Assembly: GCA_964402115.1 (NCBI GenBank)
Contig: CAYOBW010000068.1
Coordinates: 1-28,317, forward strand
Reading direction: 5' to 3'
Source of the DNA: CAYOBW01 sp964402115
GTDB taxonomy: Bacteria > Verrucomicrobiota > Kiritimatiellia > UBA8416 > CAYOBW01
Length of the DNA: 28,317 nt
The notes beneath the pieces were generated by a model. That model searched no databases. It was given only the letters and a program-made list of their open reading frames with translations, and was not told where the DNA came from. This document shows, piece after piece, positions 15,110-23,745 of this stretch. Numbering within the stretch: position 1 is the stretch's first letter; each line of letters begins with the position of its first letter. The position numbers and the translations under genes are program-made.

Positions 15110-16401
15110 GCGGCCCCGACCTCCTCCATGGCGATGGCGGCCCACTCCCAGAGGCGCTGGGGCTGGCGGCGCACGGTGGAGACATCCTTCATGATCAGCT
15201 CCACGTGGCAGCCGCGGGTCGCGTCCAGGAACGCGCGCAGGGCCTGCCGCGCCTGGGCCGGGCGCCACTCGTCGCCGGCGAGAATCGCCGGGCTGGGCTT
15301 GTGGCTGATCACGTAGTCGCGCCCCATCTGCTCCGCCACGCGCGCCGGCTTGCACCACGGGCTGGCCGAGATCTTCCGCAGGTTCGGGATGCGCCGCAGC
15401 AGCTCCACCTTGCCGTCCAACGGCTCGCAGCAGCCGTAGTAGGTCAGGCCCCAGCGCGCCAGCCAGCGCAGGTCATGCTTGAGCGCGAATTCCCAGTGGA
15501 ACTCGGGCGAAACCTCGGAGAAGATCTGCGCGTTGGAACAGCCCCACATGTTGTGCGGGCGCACGGCGGCGGGATCGCACGGCTGGCCCGGCAGCGCCGA
15601 GACGTAGCCGTAGCCGCCGGAGCCGATGCGCGTGTTGTTCGCGTCCAGCGCCAGGGCGTTGAGGGCCACGAACTGGTCCAGCTCGACCATCCAGGCGTCC
15701 ACCATGCGCTCGACGCCGGCGTGCACGAGCTCCGGCCGCTCGTACATGTCCACCATGGCCTCCTCGATGCCCCACCAGCGGATCAGGTAGTCCCACGGCG
15801 TGTACCAGATGTGCGTCTGGCCCTCCAGCCGCACCGGCAGGATGTCGCCGTAGAGCGCCTGCATGGCCTGGTACGCGCAGGCGGTCGCCTCGGCGTTGTG
15901 CGTGACGACCGGCAGACGGATCTTGTCGAGGTCGGAGACGTCGTTGATCTGCTTGTGGAAATGGCGGGAGACGATGTCGCTCTCCGCGTCGGTCCGCACC
16001 ACCTCGACCTCCTCGATGATCCCGAAGTCGGTGCTGTGAATCGCCAGCCGGCACGGCAGGTAGTCGCTCACCACCATGTCGCCGGGCAGGTGGCGCCACT
16101 GGTAGAGCAGGCGGCGCAGCGCGCGCTCCTGGTCGCGCGCCCAGGGATCGGCGCACTGCAGCGTCAGCTCGTCGTCGACGTTCATCTCGTGCCAGGGGAT
16201 CTCGTTGATCCAGACCATGGGCCGCGCCGACTGCAGGTCGTTCAGCCGCCGCCAGAGCGCCGCCTTCTCGCGCTGGACCGGCAGGGCGGCCACGGCGGCC
16301 ACTTCACCCGCCAGGCGCCGCAGTACCGTCCGGTCCTTTTCGCCCAACACGATTTCCCGCGCCGGCGCGGGCTGCTCGTAGTGACTCGGATCGTGCAACA
16401 T
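15106..16401 (-). CDS. Uroporphyrinogen decarboxylase (URO-D) superfamily protein, not classical HemE
   Basis: The 431-aa protein fits the URO-D/MtaA-type barrel family through its length, the C-terminal YYGCCEPLDGKVELLRRIPN (about 321-340) with ISASPW, and the HKPSPAILAG stretch (about 367-376). It lacks the RQAGR substrate motif near the N-terminus that marks true HemE. Related proteins in PVC bacteria, Firmicutes and others are often corrinoid-dependent methyltransferase-like enzymes, but no corrinoid protein is encoded nearby. The cysteine pair in YYGCCEP and nearby His residues could bind metal. The start has GGGAGGAG upstream. It follows the cytochrome c maturation gene after 72 nt and hem genes lie further upstream, so a link to tetrapyrroles is possible but unproven. 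Substrate unknown. Confidence 0.75.
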   Translation of the reverse strand: MLHDPSHYEQPAPAREIVLGEKDRTVLRRLAGEVAAVAALPVQREKAALWRRLNDLQSARPMVWINEIPWHEMNVDDELTLQCADPWARDQERALRRLLYQWRHLPGDMVVSDYLPCRLAIHSTDFGIIEEVEVVRTDAESDIVSRHFHKQINDVSDLDKIRLPVVTHNAEATACAYQAMQALYGDILPVRLEGQTHIWYTPWDYLIRWWGIEEAMVDMYERPELVHAGVERMVDAWMVELDQFVALNALALDANNTRIGSGGYGYVSALPGQPCDPAAVRPHNMWGCSNAQIFSEVSPEFHWEFALKHDLRWLARWGLTYYGCCEPLDGKVELLRRIPNLRKISASPWCKPARVAEQMGRDYVISHKPSPAILAGDEWRPAQARQALRAFLDATRGCHVELIMKDVSTVRRQPQRLWEWAAIAMEEVGAA

Positions 16402-16473
16402 GGCTGTCTCCTCCCTTGGCCAGCGCCCACCGGATGCAATCTCTCCCGCTGGAAAGCCAGCCGGCGCGCCTGC

Positions 16474-17265
16474 CTACTGCGTCGCGTAGCTGTGCAGCGC
16501 GCTCGATAGCTTCGGCAGCAGGTTCACGAGCAGGAACGTGGTCAGCAGCGCCGCGAAAGCCAGCCCCTGCGCCCAGTCCGCGAACCGGCGCAGCGCGCCG
16601 CCGCTCCGGCAGTGGAAGTAGACCAGGTACAGCAGCCAGGTGATCAGGGACCACGTCTCCTTGGGGTCCCACGACCAGTAGACACCCCACGCCTCGTCGG
16701 CCCAGAGCGCGCCGGAAAGCATGCCGAAGGTCATCAGCGGAAACGCGAGGCGCAGCACGGCGTAACCGGCGCGCTCGTGCCGCGCCACATCGGCGCCCTC
16801 CCGCCACGACAGCACCAGTCGCACCACGAGCAGCGCGAAGGCCACGGCGGCCAGCGAGTAGGAGACCATGTAGGCCGTGACGTGCGGCACGAACCAGCCC
16901 GACTGCAGCGCCGGCATGCGCCGCCACACGACATCGCGCTCCATGAAGCAGGCGCCGATCAACGGCATCGCGGACGTGAAGGCGAAGTAGTGCCCGGCCC
17001 AGCCCAGGCCTTCGCGCCACGCCAGCCAGCCGCACACCGGCAGGAAGCAGACCGCCAGGAAGACCTGCACGTGATACATGTTCCCCAGGGGCGGCTCGCC
17101 CGCCACCAGGCCGTTGTAGCCGATCAGCCCCGCGCAAAGCAGCCACGCGGCGCCGAACCACGCGAACCCCCCGCGCCACCGCCGCCACAGCACGAGCCAG
17201 GCGACCAGGAAGGTCCCCGCCCCCACCATCAGCAGCGCGCGCAACAGTGCGTCAGTGACTGTCAC
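16474..17265 (-). CDS. ccsA: Cytochrome c biogenesis protein CcsA-like (haem handling, system II)
   Basis: The 263-aa inner-membrane protein is predicted to carry haem across the membrane for attachment to apocytochromes c. It has about eight hydrophobic segments. The family's tryptophan-rich WWD motif reads WGVYWSWDPKETWSLITW (193-210), with candidate haem-ligand histidines H128 (FVPHV) and H258 (ALHSYA). An upstream loop EPPLGNMYHVQVFLA (57-71) is also typical. The GTG start overlaps the resB-like stop by 4 nt (GTGA) and has GGGAGGT upstream, which implies translational coupling. CcsA is preferred over CcmC because of the neighbouring ResB-type partner. Confidence 0.92.
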   Translation of the reverse strand: MTVTDALLRALLMVGAGTFLVAWLVLWRRWRGGFAWFGAAWLLCAGLIGYNGLVAGEPPLGNMYHVQVFLAVCFLPVCGWLAWREGLGWAGHYFAFTSAMPLIGACFMERDVVWRRMPALQSGWFVPHVTAYMVSYSLAAVAFALLVVRLVLSWREGADVARHERAGYAVLRLAFPLMTFGMLSGALWADEAWGVYWSWDPKETWSLITWLLYLVYFHCRSGGALRRFADWAQGLAFAALLTTFLLVNLLPKLSSALHSYATQ

Positions 17266-18131
17266 GGGGCACCTCCCGCCCCCGCGGCACGCAGCCGCGG
17301 CACGCCCAGCAGCGCCGTCCCCGCCAGCAGCATCCAGATTCCCGCCACGACCAGGCGCCGCCCCGGGTCCCGCCGCGCCGTCAGCACGACGTACCGCTCG
17401 GCCTCGCGGTCATACGACATCAGGTAGAACCGCCACCCCGCGAACGTCAGCGGCTTGTTCACCGCCAGCCGGCGCGGCGCGGGCACGCCATCGCCCGCGT
17501 GGAAAGCCACGTCCGCGGCAAACATCCGCGGCGTGGGCGGCGACAGCTGCAGCACCCACCCGTTCGTAAAGACGTGCTGCTCCTTCCAGCCGCCCTCCCC
17601 GGCCGTCGCCAGGTCGGCGCGCGCGACCGTGCCCAGCCGGGCCCCGAGGCGCACGCCGTCCGCCTGCACCGCGTGGCTCGACACCTTGACGTACGCCGTG
17701 CCGCCCGCTTCCGCCGCGGGGCGGTAAAGGTCATACGTCGGGTCGTAGTACGTCACCTCGAACCGGCTGCACGACAGGCCGCACGGCAGCGGTACCGAAT
17801 TGCCGTCGGGCAGCGGGATCGTCCGGACCACATGGCCGTCGCGCACGGGGATCATGACCTCGTGCCGCTCGCCCCACCGGTGGCCGATCACCGCCCCCGC
17901 GAGGATCACGACGACGCCCACGTGGGTGAGCAGGAACGCGACGCGGCGCCGGGCGCCGCCTCCCCGCGCCGCGCAGTAGAGCGTCAGCACAGCCAGGCAC
18001 GCGGTCAGCGCGATGAAGACCGGCGTCGTGAACACGACCGCCTGCTGGCCCCCGGGCGCCGGCAGCACGCCCGCCAGCATAAGGAGTACGAGCAGGCCCA
18101 TGACAACTACCGTGGCGGTCATGCGCTTCAT
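17262..18131 (-). CDS. resB: ResB-like (Ccs1/CcsB) cytochrome c biogenesis protein
   Basis: The 289-aa membrane protein is the likely partner of CcsA in presenting apocytochrome and haem on the outer face of the membrane. Three N-terminal membrane segments (about 4-24, 33-53, 62-84) are followed by a large periplasmic domain. That domain contains CGLSCSRFEVTYYD, VNKPLTFAGWRFYLMSYD (NKPL and GWRFY are ResB-type) and a final membrane segment (about 262-283). It is shorter than full-length ResB proteins (about 400-550 aa), so it is a compact version. ATG 18131 is chosen because it overlaps the hemL stop as ATGA; the longer frame to 18152 would lie inside hemL. Confidence 0.82.
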   Translation of the reverse strand: MKRMTATVVVMGLLVLLMLAGVLPAPGGQQAVVFTTPVFIALTACLAVLTLYCAARGGGARRRVAFLLTHVGVVVILAGAVIGHRWGERHEVMIPVRDGHVVRTIPLPDGNSVPLPCGLSCSRFEVTYYDPTYDLYRPAAEAGGTAYVKVSSHAVQADGVRLGARLGTVARADLATAGEGGWKEQHVFTNGWVLQLSPPTPRMFAADVAFHAGDGVPAPRRLAVNKPLTFAGWRFYLMSYDREAERYVVLTARRDPGRRLVVAGIWMLLAGTALLGVPRLRAAGAGGAP

Positions 18132-19408
18132 GCCACCACCGCCTCGGCCCACCGGGCCAACTCTGCGGCCGTGTGCGCCGCCCCGACGAAGCCCACTTCG
18201 AACTGCGCGGGGGGCATGTAGAAGCCCGCCTCCAGCAACCGGTGGAAGTGCCGCGCGTAGGCCGTCGTGTCACACCCGCGCGCGTCATCCAGGCTGCGCA
18301 CGGCCCCCGTCCGGCAGAAGAGCGTGAACACGCCGCCCAGGCAGGCCACGTGCAGCGGCAGGCCCAGCGCCGCGGCCGTCTCGTTGACGTACGCGGCCGC
18401 CTGGCCCGTCAGCTTTTCCAGCCGCGGATAGGGATCCTCGCGCTCGAGCACCCGCAGCGTGGCCAGCCCCGCGGCCACGGCCACGGGATTGCCCGACAGG
18501 GTACCCGCCTGGTATACGCGGCCCAGCGGCGCCAGCTCGTCCATCAGCGCCGCGCGCCCGCCCACGGCCGCCAGCTGCAGCCCGCCGCCGATCACCTTGC
18601 CCAGCGTCGTCAGGTCGGGGGTGACGCCGCAGAGCGCGCCATAAGTCGTCAGGCCGAACCGGAAGCCCGTGATGACCTCGTCGAAGATCAGAGCCGCGCC
18701 GCACCGGTCGGCGCACTGCCGCAGGCCTTCCAGGAAGCCGGGCACGGGCTGGACGAGCCCCATGTTGCCGGCGACCGGCTCGACGAGGATCGCCGCCAGC
18801 TCAGCCCCGTGGGTCGCCACCACCGCCTCGACGGCGGGCAGGTCGTTGTACGGCACGACGAAGACCTCGGCAGCCATGGCCGGCGAAACGCCGGCGGAGG
18901 AGCTGAGCCCGCCCGTCAGCAAGCCGCTGCCGGCGGACACGAGCAAGCCGTCGCTGTGACCGTGGTAGCAGCCGTCGAACTTCAGGATCCGGCGCCGCCC
19001 CGTCGCCCCCCGGGCAATCCGCACGGCGGTCATGACCGCCTCGGTGCCCGAATTCACCAGCCGCACGCGCTCCAGCCCCGGCACCTTGCCGCACAGGTAC
19101 TCGGCCAGCTCAACCTCCTGCGGCGTGTTGATGCCGAACGTCGTGCCCTGGCCCGCCTGCGCGCGAATCGCCGCCACGACCTCGGGATGCGCGTGGCCCA
19201 GGATGATGGCCCCCCACGAGTTGCAGAAATCCACGAGCTCGCGCCCCTCGACCGTGCGCACGTGCGCGCCCGCGCCGCCCGCGACGTAGAGCGGCGTCCC
19301 GCCCACCGCGCGAAACGCCCGCACCGGGCTGTTCACCCCGCCCGGCGTCACGCGCACCGCCCGCTCGAACCACGCTGCCGATGTCCGTCCCTCTCCGCCA
19401 CCGCTCAT
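18128..19408 (-). CDS. hemL: Glutamate-1-semialdehyde 2,1-aminomutase
   Basis: The 426-aa PLP enzyme makes 5-aminolevulinate from glutamate-1-semialdehyde in the C5 haem pathway. Family signatures are present: TPGGVNSPVRAFR (21-33), NSGTEAVMTAVRIARG (119-134), the long FDGCYHGHSDGLL (144-156), DEVITGFRFG (243-252) and the PLP lysine K271 in TLGKVIGGG. AGTLSGNPVA (301-310) is also conserved. One deviation is visible: GGGLQLAAVGGR replaces the usual GGGLPVGAFGGR after the lysine. ATG 19408 is preferred over GTG 19417, which sits too close to its Shine-Dalgarno. hemB ends 12 nt upstream; the 3' end overlaps the resB-like start by 4 nt. Confidence 0.96.
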   Translation of the reverse strand: MSGGGEGRTSAAWFERAVRVTPGGVNSPVRAFRAVGGTPLYVAGGAGAHVRTVEGRELVDFCNSWGAIILGHAHPEVVAAIRAQAGQGTTFGINTPQEVELAEYLCGKVPGLERVRLVNSGTEAVMTAVRIARGATGRRRILKFDGCYHGHSDGLLVSAGSGLLTGGLSSSAGVSPAMAAEVFVVPYNDLPAVEAVVATHGAELAAILVEPVAGNMGLVQPVPGFLEGLRQCADRCGAALIFDEVITGFRFGLTTYGALCGVTPDLTTLGKVIGGGLQLAAVGGRAALMDELAPLGRVYQAGTLSGNPVAVAAGLATLRVLEREDPYPRLEKLTGQAAAYVNETAAALGLPLHVACLGGVFTLFCRTGAVRSLDDARGCDTTAYARHFHRLLEAGFYMPPAQFEVGFVGAAHTAAELARWAEAVVA

Positions 19409-19420
19409 GCGTCCCACCCT

Positions 19421-20407
19421 TCAGTCCCTCATCATTTCCGCGTAGCGCCCCGCCCAGTACGTGATGAGCAGGTCCGCGCCGGCCCGCGCCATGGCCTGCA
19501 GCGACTCGCGCACCATCCCCCGCAAGTCGCCCCACCCCCGCTCCGCCGTCGCCAGCAGCATGGCGTACTCCCCGCTCACGTTGTAGGCCGCCAGCGGCAG
19601 GTCCGTCCGCTCCCGCAGACGCGCCAGCACGTCCAGGTAGAAGAGCGCCGGCTTCACCATCAGGATGTCCGCCCCCTCCGCCTCGTCCAGCGCGGATTCG
19701 CGCAGCGCCTGCCGCCCGTCTCCCGGCGACGCCTGGTAGCCGCGGCGGTCGCCGCTGCCCGGGGCGGACTGCTCGGCGTCGCGGAAGGGACCGTACATGG
19801 CCGACGCGAACTTGGTCGAGTAGCTCATGATCAGCGTCTGGTTGAACGCCGCCTCGTCCAGCGCGCCCCGTATGGCCGCGACCTGGCCGTCCATCATCGC
19901 GCTCGGGGCCACGACGTCCGCCCCGGCAGCGGCGTGCGACAGCGCCACCCGCCGCAGCACCTCGAGCGTCGCGTCGTTGTCCACCACGCCCTCGGGCGTG
20001 ACCGGCCCGCAGTGGCCGTGCCGCGTGTAGGCGCAGAGGCAGACGTCCGTGCAGACGACCAGCCCCGGGAAGTGCCGCTTGATTTCGCGCACGGCCCGCT
20101 GCACGGCCAGCCGGTCGTCGTACGCCCCGCTGCCGATCTCGTCCTTGCGCCCCGCCTCCACCTGGCCGAACAGCAGCACGCCGCCGATGCCGTCCCCCGC
20201 GACCGGCTCCAGCGCGCGCAGCAGCTCGTCCACGCTCAGCCGGAACTGCCCCGGCATGGACGCTATGGCCTCGCGCCGCCCCTGCCCGTCCACCACGAAC
20301 GCCGGCCAGATCCAATGCGCCGGCGGCGGCAGCGGCGTGTCGAACAGCCGCCGCAGCGCGGGTGTGCGGCGCAGCCGCCGCAAGCGTACCTCCGGAAAGC
20401 TCAGCAT
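19421..20407 (-). CDS. hemB: Porphobilinogen synthase (delta-aminolevulinic acid dehydratase)
   Basis: The 328-aa cytoplasmic enzyme joins two 5-aminolevulinate molecules into porphobilinogen, the step after HemL. The zinc-site cysteines C123, C125 and C133 (DVCLCAYTRHGHCG) mark a Zn-dependent type. The Schiff-base lysines are K199 (YSTKFASAMYGPFRDA) and K252 (LMVKPA). VAPSAMMDGQVAAIR (166-180) and YNVSGEYAML (275-284) are also diagnostic. ATG 20407 is chosen over GTG 20413 because GGAGG lies 8 nt upstream. It starts 18 nt after the DUF362 gene and is followed by hemL after 12 nt. The hemA and hemC genes often found in such clusters are not here. Confidence 0.97.
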   Translation of the reverse strand: MLSFPEVRLRRLRRTPALRRLFDTPLPPPAHWIWPAFVVDGQGRREAIASMPGQFRLSVDELLRALEPVAGDGIGGVLLFGQVEAGRKDEIGSGAYDDRLAVQRAVREIKRHFPGLVVCTDVCLCAYTRHGHCGPVTPEGVVDNDATLEVLRRVALSHAAAGADVVAPSAMMDGQVAAIRGALDEAAFNQTLIMSYSTKFASAMYGPFRDAEQSAPGSGDRRGYQASPGDGRQALRESALDEAEGADILMVKPALFYLDVLARLRERTDLPLAAYNVSGEYAMLLATAERGWGDLRGMVRESLQAMARAGADLLITYWAGRYAEMMRD

Positions 20408-20425
20408 GTTCACATCCTCCCTGCG

Positions 20426-23404
20426 CTACTCGCGGCGCACGCCGATCCGATAGTACCGGCGGCCCGCGCCCTCCGTGGTCACCTCGTAACGCATCTCCGC
20501 ATTGCGGCCCGCCACACCGTCCCATCCCGGCACGCGCCGCCACCGCGCCCACGGCAGCATCGGGTCGGTCGTCTCCAGCACCGAGTAGAGATGGCTCGTC
20601 ACGCCGAACCATGCCAGGCTCAACCCGCCGCCGGCCGACACGTGGGCGACCCCGCCAATCGCCAGGCAGTCGCGCCCGTCGCCCGGGTTCGTGCCCGCGA
20701 CGAGCTCGTCGCCGTCAGCCGCGCCATCGGCGTCGCTGTCGGTGCGGGTCGGATTGGTGGCATACACGCGCAACTCGTCCACGTCCAGCAGGGTATCGCC
20801 GTCCGAATCGGCCGACGGGTGCAAGGTTTCGCACGCCCCGATGTCCGGCCGCGCCACGCCGTCGCCGTTGCCATCCAGCGGCCGCGGCCAGCCGTCGCGA
20901 TCCTCCGTCACATCCGCCAGCGCCACGCCGGCGTCCACGGCGGGCGAGTTGGTCACCTGCCGGTACAGCCCCCACCCCGGCCCCCGGAAGATCGGCGCGT
21001 TCGTGATGCTGTCCGCTGACGGCGCGGGCCGCGTGCAGCAGGCAGCGAAGGTCGCGGCGCCCGGCGCCAGCCACTCGCGCCCGTCACCCGCCGCATTCCC
21101 GTCGATGATCGTGTTCACGGCCCGTCCGCCGCTCTCCAGGAACAGGCCGCCCGCCCGTCCCGCCGCGGCGTTGCTGACGATCGTCGCATGCACAACCGCC
21201 GCCGCGCCGCGCGCGTACAGGCCGCCGCCGTCCGCCCCGGCCGCGTTCGCCACGATCACGCAGTTGCGCAGTTCCAGGGGCCCGTCCGCGTAGGCGCCGC
21301 CGCCCTGCGCCGCAGCCCGGCTGCCCGTGAGCACGCACGCCTCGATGCGCGAGCCGGACTGCCAGGCCCCCACCGCGCCGCCCAGCGTCGCGAGGCCGTT
21401 CGTGAAGGTGAGCCCGCGCACGAGCGCGCCGGTCACGTTGGTCAGGGTCAGGCAGCGCCCCGCGCCCCCGGCGTCCAGGAAGGACTCCCGCGCCCCGGCG
21501 CCGGCCAGCGTCAGGCCGGAATTGCCGCGGGTCAGCACCACCCGCTCGGCATACCACCCGGGGCCCACGTGCACCGTGCAGCCCGCCCCCAGATCGAAGT
21601 ACCGCTCCAGCACCGCCGTCACGGCCGGCAGCGGATCCGCCTGCGTCAGCCCGGAGTTGCCGGTCGCGCCAGCCGCGAGCGCCCCGTCAGCCGCCGCGTC
21701 GTTGACGTAGAAATCGGCGCCGTAAGCCTGCGCGGCGGAACCCACGAGCTCGATGCCCGCGCTCAGACCCAGGTTCCGGCTGTACTGGCGGTCCACCGGA
21801 TTGTTCCAGTGTTCGTGCGTGCCCAGACTCGCCAGGCGGGTGCCGTCGTGCTCCGGGTCGTAGACCGTACCCGACGGCGGCTGGTTCGCCTGCGCCGCCT
21901 CGTGCAGGTAGTTGTCCACCGTGCCCGTCACGTACTCGTTGTAGATCGTCTCCCCCCGCATGAAGTCCACGAGCACCGACTCCAGCGCGACGACGTCCTG
22001 CGCGCAGAACAGCGACGAGCACCAGTCGTTGTTGAACGGGGGGCGCTGCCAGCGCACGGGCGCGGCGTTGCCCTGCCAGTGCGCGGCGTACAGGCCGTCG
22101 ACGAGGAACAGCAGCGTCTTGCCGCCCATCTGCCGGTGCCCCAGCAGGTCCACCAGCGGCGTGTACGTTCCCATCGCGCGCACCGGAAACTCCTTGCCGG
22201 GGCGACTCTGGATATAGCCGTGCCAGCCGTTGTAGCCGTCCACGCAGATGGGGGTCCACTTCTTGCCCCAATCCTTCCACACGCAGCCGAAGTGGTTCTT
22301 CGCGTTCAGGGTGACCCCGGCGCGGTCGTGGGCGCGGAGGCAGGCGAGGTTGATGACGTAGTCCGCGTCCGCCATGGCCTTCCAGACGTACGTCTTTCCG
22401 CTGTAGGCGCCCTTGCCGTTGGAGTTGAAGATCGGGGCGTTGGTCGCGGCCGCCGCCAGGTAGCGCCCGTCGCCGCCCACGAAGTCCTCGAACCGCACGT
22501 CCGGAAAAGCCGGATGGCAGATGTCCCACACCGACTTGGGCACGTAGTTGGAAGGGTCGCCCACCGTGATCAGGGCCTGGTTCGTCACGCCCGCATACTC
22601 GACGAGGTGCCGCAGCAGGGCGCGGATGACCTGCGGCGTGGTGTACTGCGCCGTGGCTCCCAAGGCCGTATGGCTGTCCGGCGCGCACCAGAGGTTGGCC
22701 TTGATCGCCACGCGCTCGCCCTGGCGGTAGCCCGCCTCGCCGCGGCTGTGCTGCCGGTTGAAATGCCGGAACAGCGCTTCCCAGGCCGCGCGCTCGTTCG
22801 CCGCCCCCGTCTGCCAGCAGAGCGCCTGCGACAGCATCCGGTCCAGCACCGCCTGGTTGACGTTCGTACCGGCCCACCAGTATGACCCCGGCGCCGTGCT
22901 CCCGTTCCAGGCCGTGGCGGCCGGATCGTGGACCCAGACGACCCGGCCGGGCTTAAGCCCCTGCCCCACGCCCACCGGCGTGTTCGGCGGGTCGGTGGGG
23001 GTCCAGCCCCCGGCGCTGGCGCCCTGCTCGTGCGTGAACGCGAACCAGGCCACAGCCACCACACCCGTCGCGACCGCGGCCAGCGCGCCGGCCCCAAACC
23101 GCCGCTGCGCCAGCAGGCTGACCGTCCGGCGCCAGCCCCGCACCGCCGCCAGACACCCCAGCAGCCAGACCACGAACCCGGCCGCCAGCGGCGCCGCGGC
23201 CCGCTGACAGGGGTAGGCGGCGCGGCTCGGCTTGGGCAGGACGCGCACGAGAAACCACAGCAGCGCACCGAAACCGGCCACGGGCAACAAGGCACGCCAG
23301 ACGCGCGCGCGCCGCCGGCCGCACCCGCACCCTCCGGGCCGGTCCGCCGGCCGCCCCGCGCGATCGCCCTGGGAGCCTGTCGCCGATCCGTCCGTTGCCC
23401 TCAT
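20426..23404 (-). CDS. Membrane-anchored DUF362 protein fused to a beta-helix and calcium-binding repeats
   Basis: The function of this 992-aa protein is unknown. A Gly/Arg/Cys-rich start (about 1-35) precedes three hydrophobic membrane segments (about 37-57, 70-90, 104-124). A DUF362 domain (about 150-500) follows, with GERVAIKANLWC (229-240), YTTPQVIRALLRHL (254-267), ADYVINLACLRAHD (347-360) and LNAKNHFGCVWKDWG (366-380), plus a LFLVDGLYA stretch. A right-handed beta-helix, repetitive in Gly/Ala/Asn (about 565-780), is followed by SPAVDAG and PDIGACE motifs. Thrombospondin-type-3-like calcium repeats (DSDGDTLLDVDEL, DSDADGAADGDEL, about 866-902) precede a C-terminal sandwich. GGGAGGG precedes the ATG. 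Topology would place the DUF362 and helix parts outside the cytoplasm. It lies just upstream of hemB. Confidence 0.75.
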   Translation of the reverse strand: MRATDGSATGSQGDRAGRPADRPGGCGCGRRRARVWRALLPVAGFGALLWFLVRVLPKPSRAAYPCQRAAAPLAAGFVVWLLGCLAAVRGWRRTVSLLAQRRFGAGALAAVATGVVAVAWFAFTHEQGASAGGWTPTDPPNTPVGVGQGLKPGRVVWVHDPAATAWNGSTAPGSYWWAGTNVNQAVLDRMLSQALCWQTGAANERAAWEALFRHFNRQHSRGEAGYRQGERVAIKANLWCAPDSHTALGATAQYTTPQVIRALLRHLVEYAGVTNQALITVGDPSNYVPKSVWDICHPAFPDVRFEDFVGGDGRYLAAAATNAPIFNSNGKGAYSGKTYVWKAMADADYVINLACLRAHDRAGVTLNAKNHFGCVWKDWGKKWTPICVDGYNGWHGYIQSRPGKEFPVRAMGTYTPLVDLLGHRQMGGKTLLFLVDGLYAAHWQGNAAPVRWQRPPFNNDWCSSLFCAQDVVALESVLVDFMRGETIYNEYVTGTVDNYLHEAAQANQPPSGTVYDPEHDGTRLASLGTHEHWNNPVDRQYSRNLGLSAGIELVGSAAQAYGADFYVNDAAADGALAAGATGNSGLTQADPLPAVTAVLERYFDLGAGCTVHVGPGWYAERVVLTRGNSGLTLAGAGARESFLDAGGAGRCLTLTNVTGALVRGLTFTNGLATLGGAVGAWQSGSRIEACVLTGSRAAAQGGGAYADGPLELRNCVIVANAAGADGGGLYARGAAAVVHATIVSNAAAGRAGGLFLESGGRAVNTIIDGNAAGDGREWLAPGAATFAACCTRPAPSADSITNAPIFRGPGWGLYRQVTNSPAVDAGVALADVTEDRDGWPRPLDGNGDGVARPDIGACETLHPSADSDGDTLLDVDELRVYATNPTRTDSDADGAADGDELVAGTNPGDGRDCLAIGGVAHVSAGGGLSLAWFGVTSHLYSVLETTDPMLPWARWRRVPGWDGVAGRNAEMRYEVTTEGAGRRYYRIGVRRE

Positions 23405-23745
23405 TCGCGAACCCTCCCGTCTTCCTGCCTACCGCCATCCGCCCCATCGCAACGTACCGGAACATACGATACCAAACCCGTGGCAAAAGGGAAACAAGGT
23501 TTGCCTGACCGCCTCAGCCCTGGCGTTGTTCACCTCAAACTGCGGGAGTTGTCCGGTTCTGCCACCGCCGCCTGCATCTGATACGCGTCAGCGGCTCGCG
23601 AGGTCGCTCCCAGGGTGTTCTGTCAAGCCGGAGGTGTGGCAACGGCATTGCGGCGCGCCCGCTCCTCCTCCGGCGCCTCGATACACAGCCCCGACGACTT
23701 GTCCCCCGTCGCTCTTCGCCACGCTTTCGACCGGGGTTGAACCAT
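23405..23745. other. 341-bp gap between the MreB-like and DUF362 genes
   Basis: No gene is visible here. The part nearest the DUF362 start (about 23458-23505) is less GC-rich and holds an imperfect inverted repeat, CAAACC (23473-23478) with GGTTTG (23498-23503). On the leftward strand TTTTGC and TATGTT are 16 nt apart, a possible weak promoter for the DUF362-hemB run. The remainder shows no tRNA, clear terminator or coding signal. Confidence 0.4.

Noticed and set aside
15080..15110. The repeated CTAACCGACTTCTAACA element as an integron attC site
   Set aside because: Although GCCTAAC fits a core-site pattern, there is no paired GTTRRRY end with a long stem. Its location at phosphate genes with 11-bp spacing fits an operator better.
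15106..16401. Naming the URO-D-family gene hemE because hem genes are close
   Set aside because: The N-terminal RQAGR-type motif is missing and the protein is about 80 residues longer than HemE. Only superfamily membership is supported.
18173..21019. A 948-codon rightward open frame opposite hemL and hemB
   Set aside because: It is a shadow of two strongly conserved enzymes and has no family features.
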